A stretch of DNA of 6,281 nt from Actinomycetales bacterium (GTDB lineage: Bacteria > Actinomycetota > Actinomycetes > Actinomycetales > Cellulomonadaceae). A program made the position numbers and the translations under genes. Location: positions 1 to 6,281 of the forward strand of contig JAATES010000379.1 in the NCBI GenBank assembly GCA_015655615.1, read 5' to 3'. Within the stretch, counting starts at the first letter, position 1, and each line of letters starts with the position of its first letter. The notes below the pieces were generated by a model that saw only the letters and a program-made list of their open reading frames with translations, had not been told where the DNA came from and searched no databases. Below are positions 6,173-6,281 of this stretch, one piece after another.

Positions 6173-6281
6173 TCAGTTGGCCACGGTCAGCCGAGCGACG
6201 TTGATCCGGGAGTTGATGTTGGCCGCGGGGAAGCCCTGGATGTCCTTGCGCACGGCACTGACGGTGCGGAAGTTGGTGAGC
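6173..6281 (-). CDS. C-terminal end of a probable ABC solute-binding protein (runs off right edge)
   Basis: An open frame enters from the right edge and stops at TGA 6173-6175, giving 35 residues that end with INSRINVARLTVAN. The fragment is too short to identify by itself. The call rests on context: family 5 binding proteins (SBP_bac_5) usually precede the DppB-type permease, and their C-termini often end in a short region like the VRKDIQGF seen here. Codon use is GC3-rich like the neighbours, which supports a real gene. The stop is five bases before the permease ATG. The binding protein would capture the substrate outside the membrane and decide what the importer carries. Confidence 0.6.
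   Translation of the reverse strand, partial: LTNFRTVSAVRKDIQGFPAANINSRINVARLTVAN

Noticed and set aside
1..6281. tRNA, rRNA, CRISPR arrays, insertion sequences and attachment sites
   Set aside because: Genes fill nearly the whole window and the gaps are 79, 59 and 5 bases, too small for these elements; no spaced repeats or terminal inverted repeats were seen.

Overview
The window comes from a GC-rich bacterium, most likely an actinomycete. G/C dominates third codon positions, and the left-hand gene opens with a DUF2510-type Trp/Tyr-rich domain, a domain found mostly in Actinobacteria. All eight genes read on the minus strand, so transcription runs from the right edge to the left. Coding density is very high and no gap exceeds about 80 bases.

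From right to left: the last 35 codons of an upstream gene, probably the solute-binding protein of an ABC importer (6173-6281); two permeases of the DppB/DppC type (5202-6167 and 4198-5205); two ATPases of the DppD/DppF type (3410-4201 and 2613-3413); a 59-base gap with a GC-rich hairpin; a CMD/AhpD-like (carboxymuconolactone decarboxylase superfamily) protein with a CxxC pair (1933-2553); a class III PLP aminotransferase (512-1936); a 79-base gap with a weak terminator-like dyad; and a DUF2510 membrane protein cut by the left edge (1-432).

The permease-permease-ATPase-ATPase joints and the CMD-aminotransferase joint all use the same four-base ATGA stop/start overlap, so the products are probably made in balanced amounts by translational coupling. 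The transporter genes and the CMD/aminotransferase pair probably form one uptake-and-catabolism unit. The importer would bring in a peptide-like or amine-bearing compound, the aminotransferase would remove an amino group, and the CMD-like protein would have a redox or ring/lactone role. The substrate cannot be read from the sequence. The DUF2510 gene looks like a separate unit with its own ribosome binding site.

The most unusual non-coding signal is a 27-base dyad inside the last ATPase gene (2736-2762). It coincides with eight consecutive A/T-ending codons in an otherwise GC3-rich gene. No RNA genes, mobile elements or CRISPR arrays were seen.
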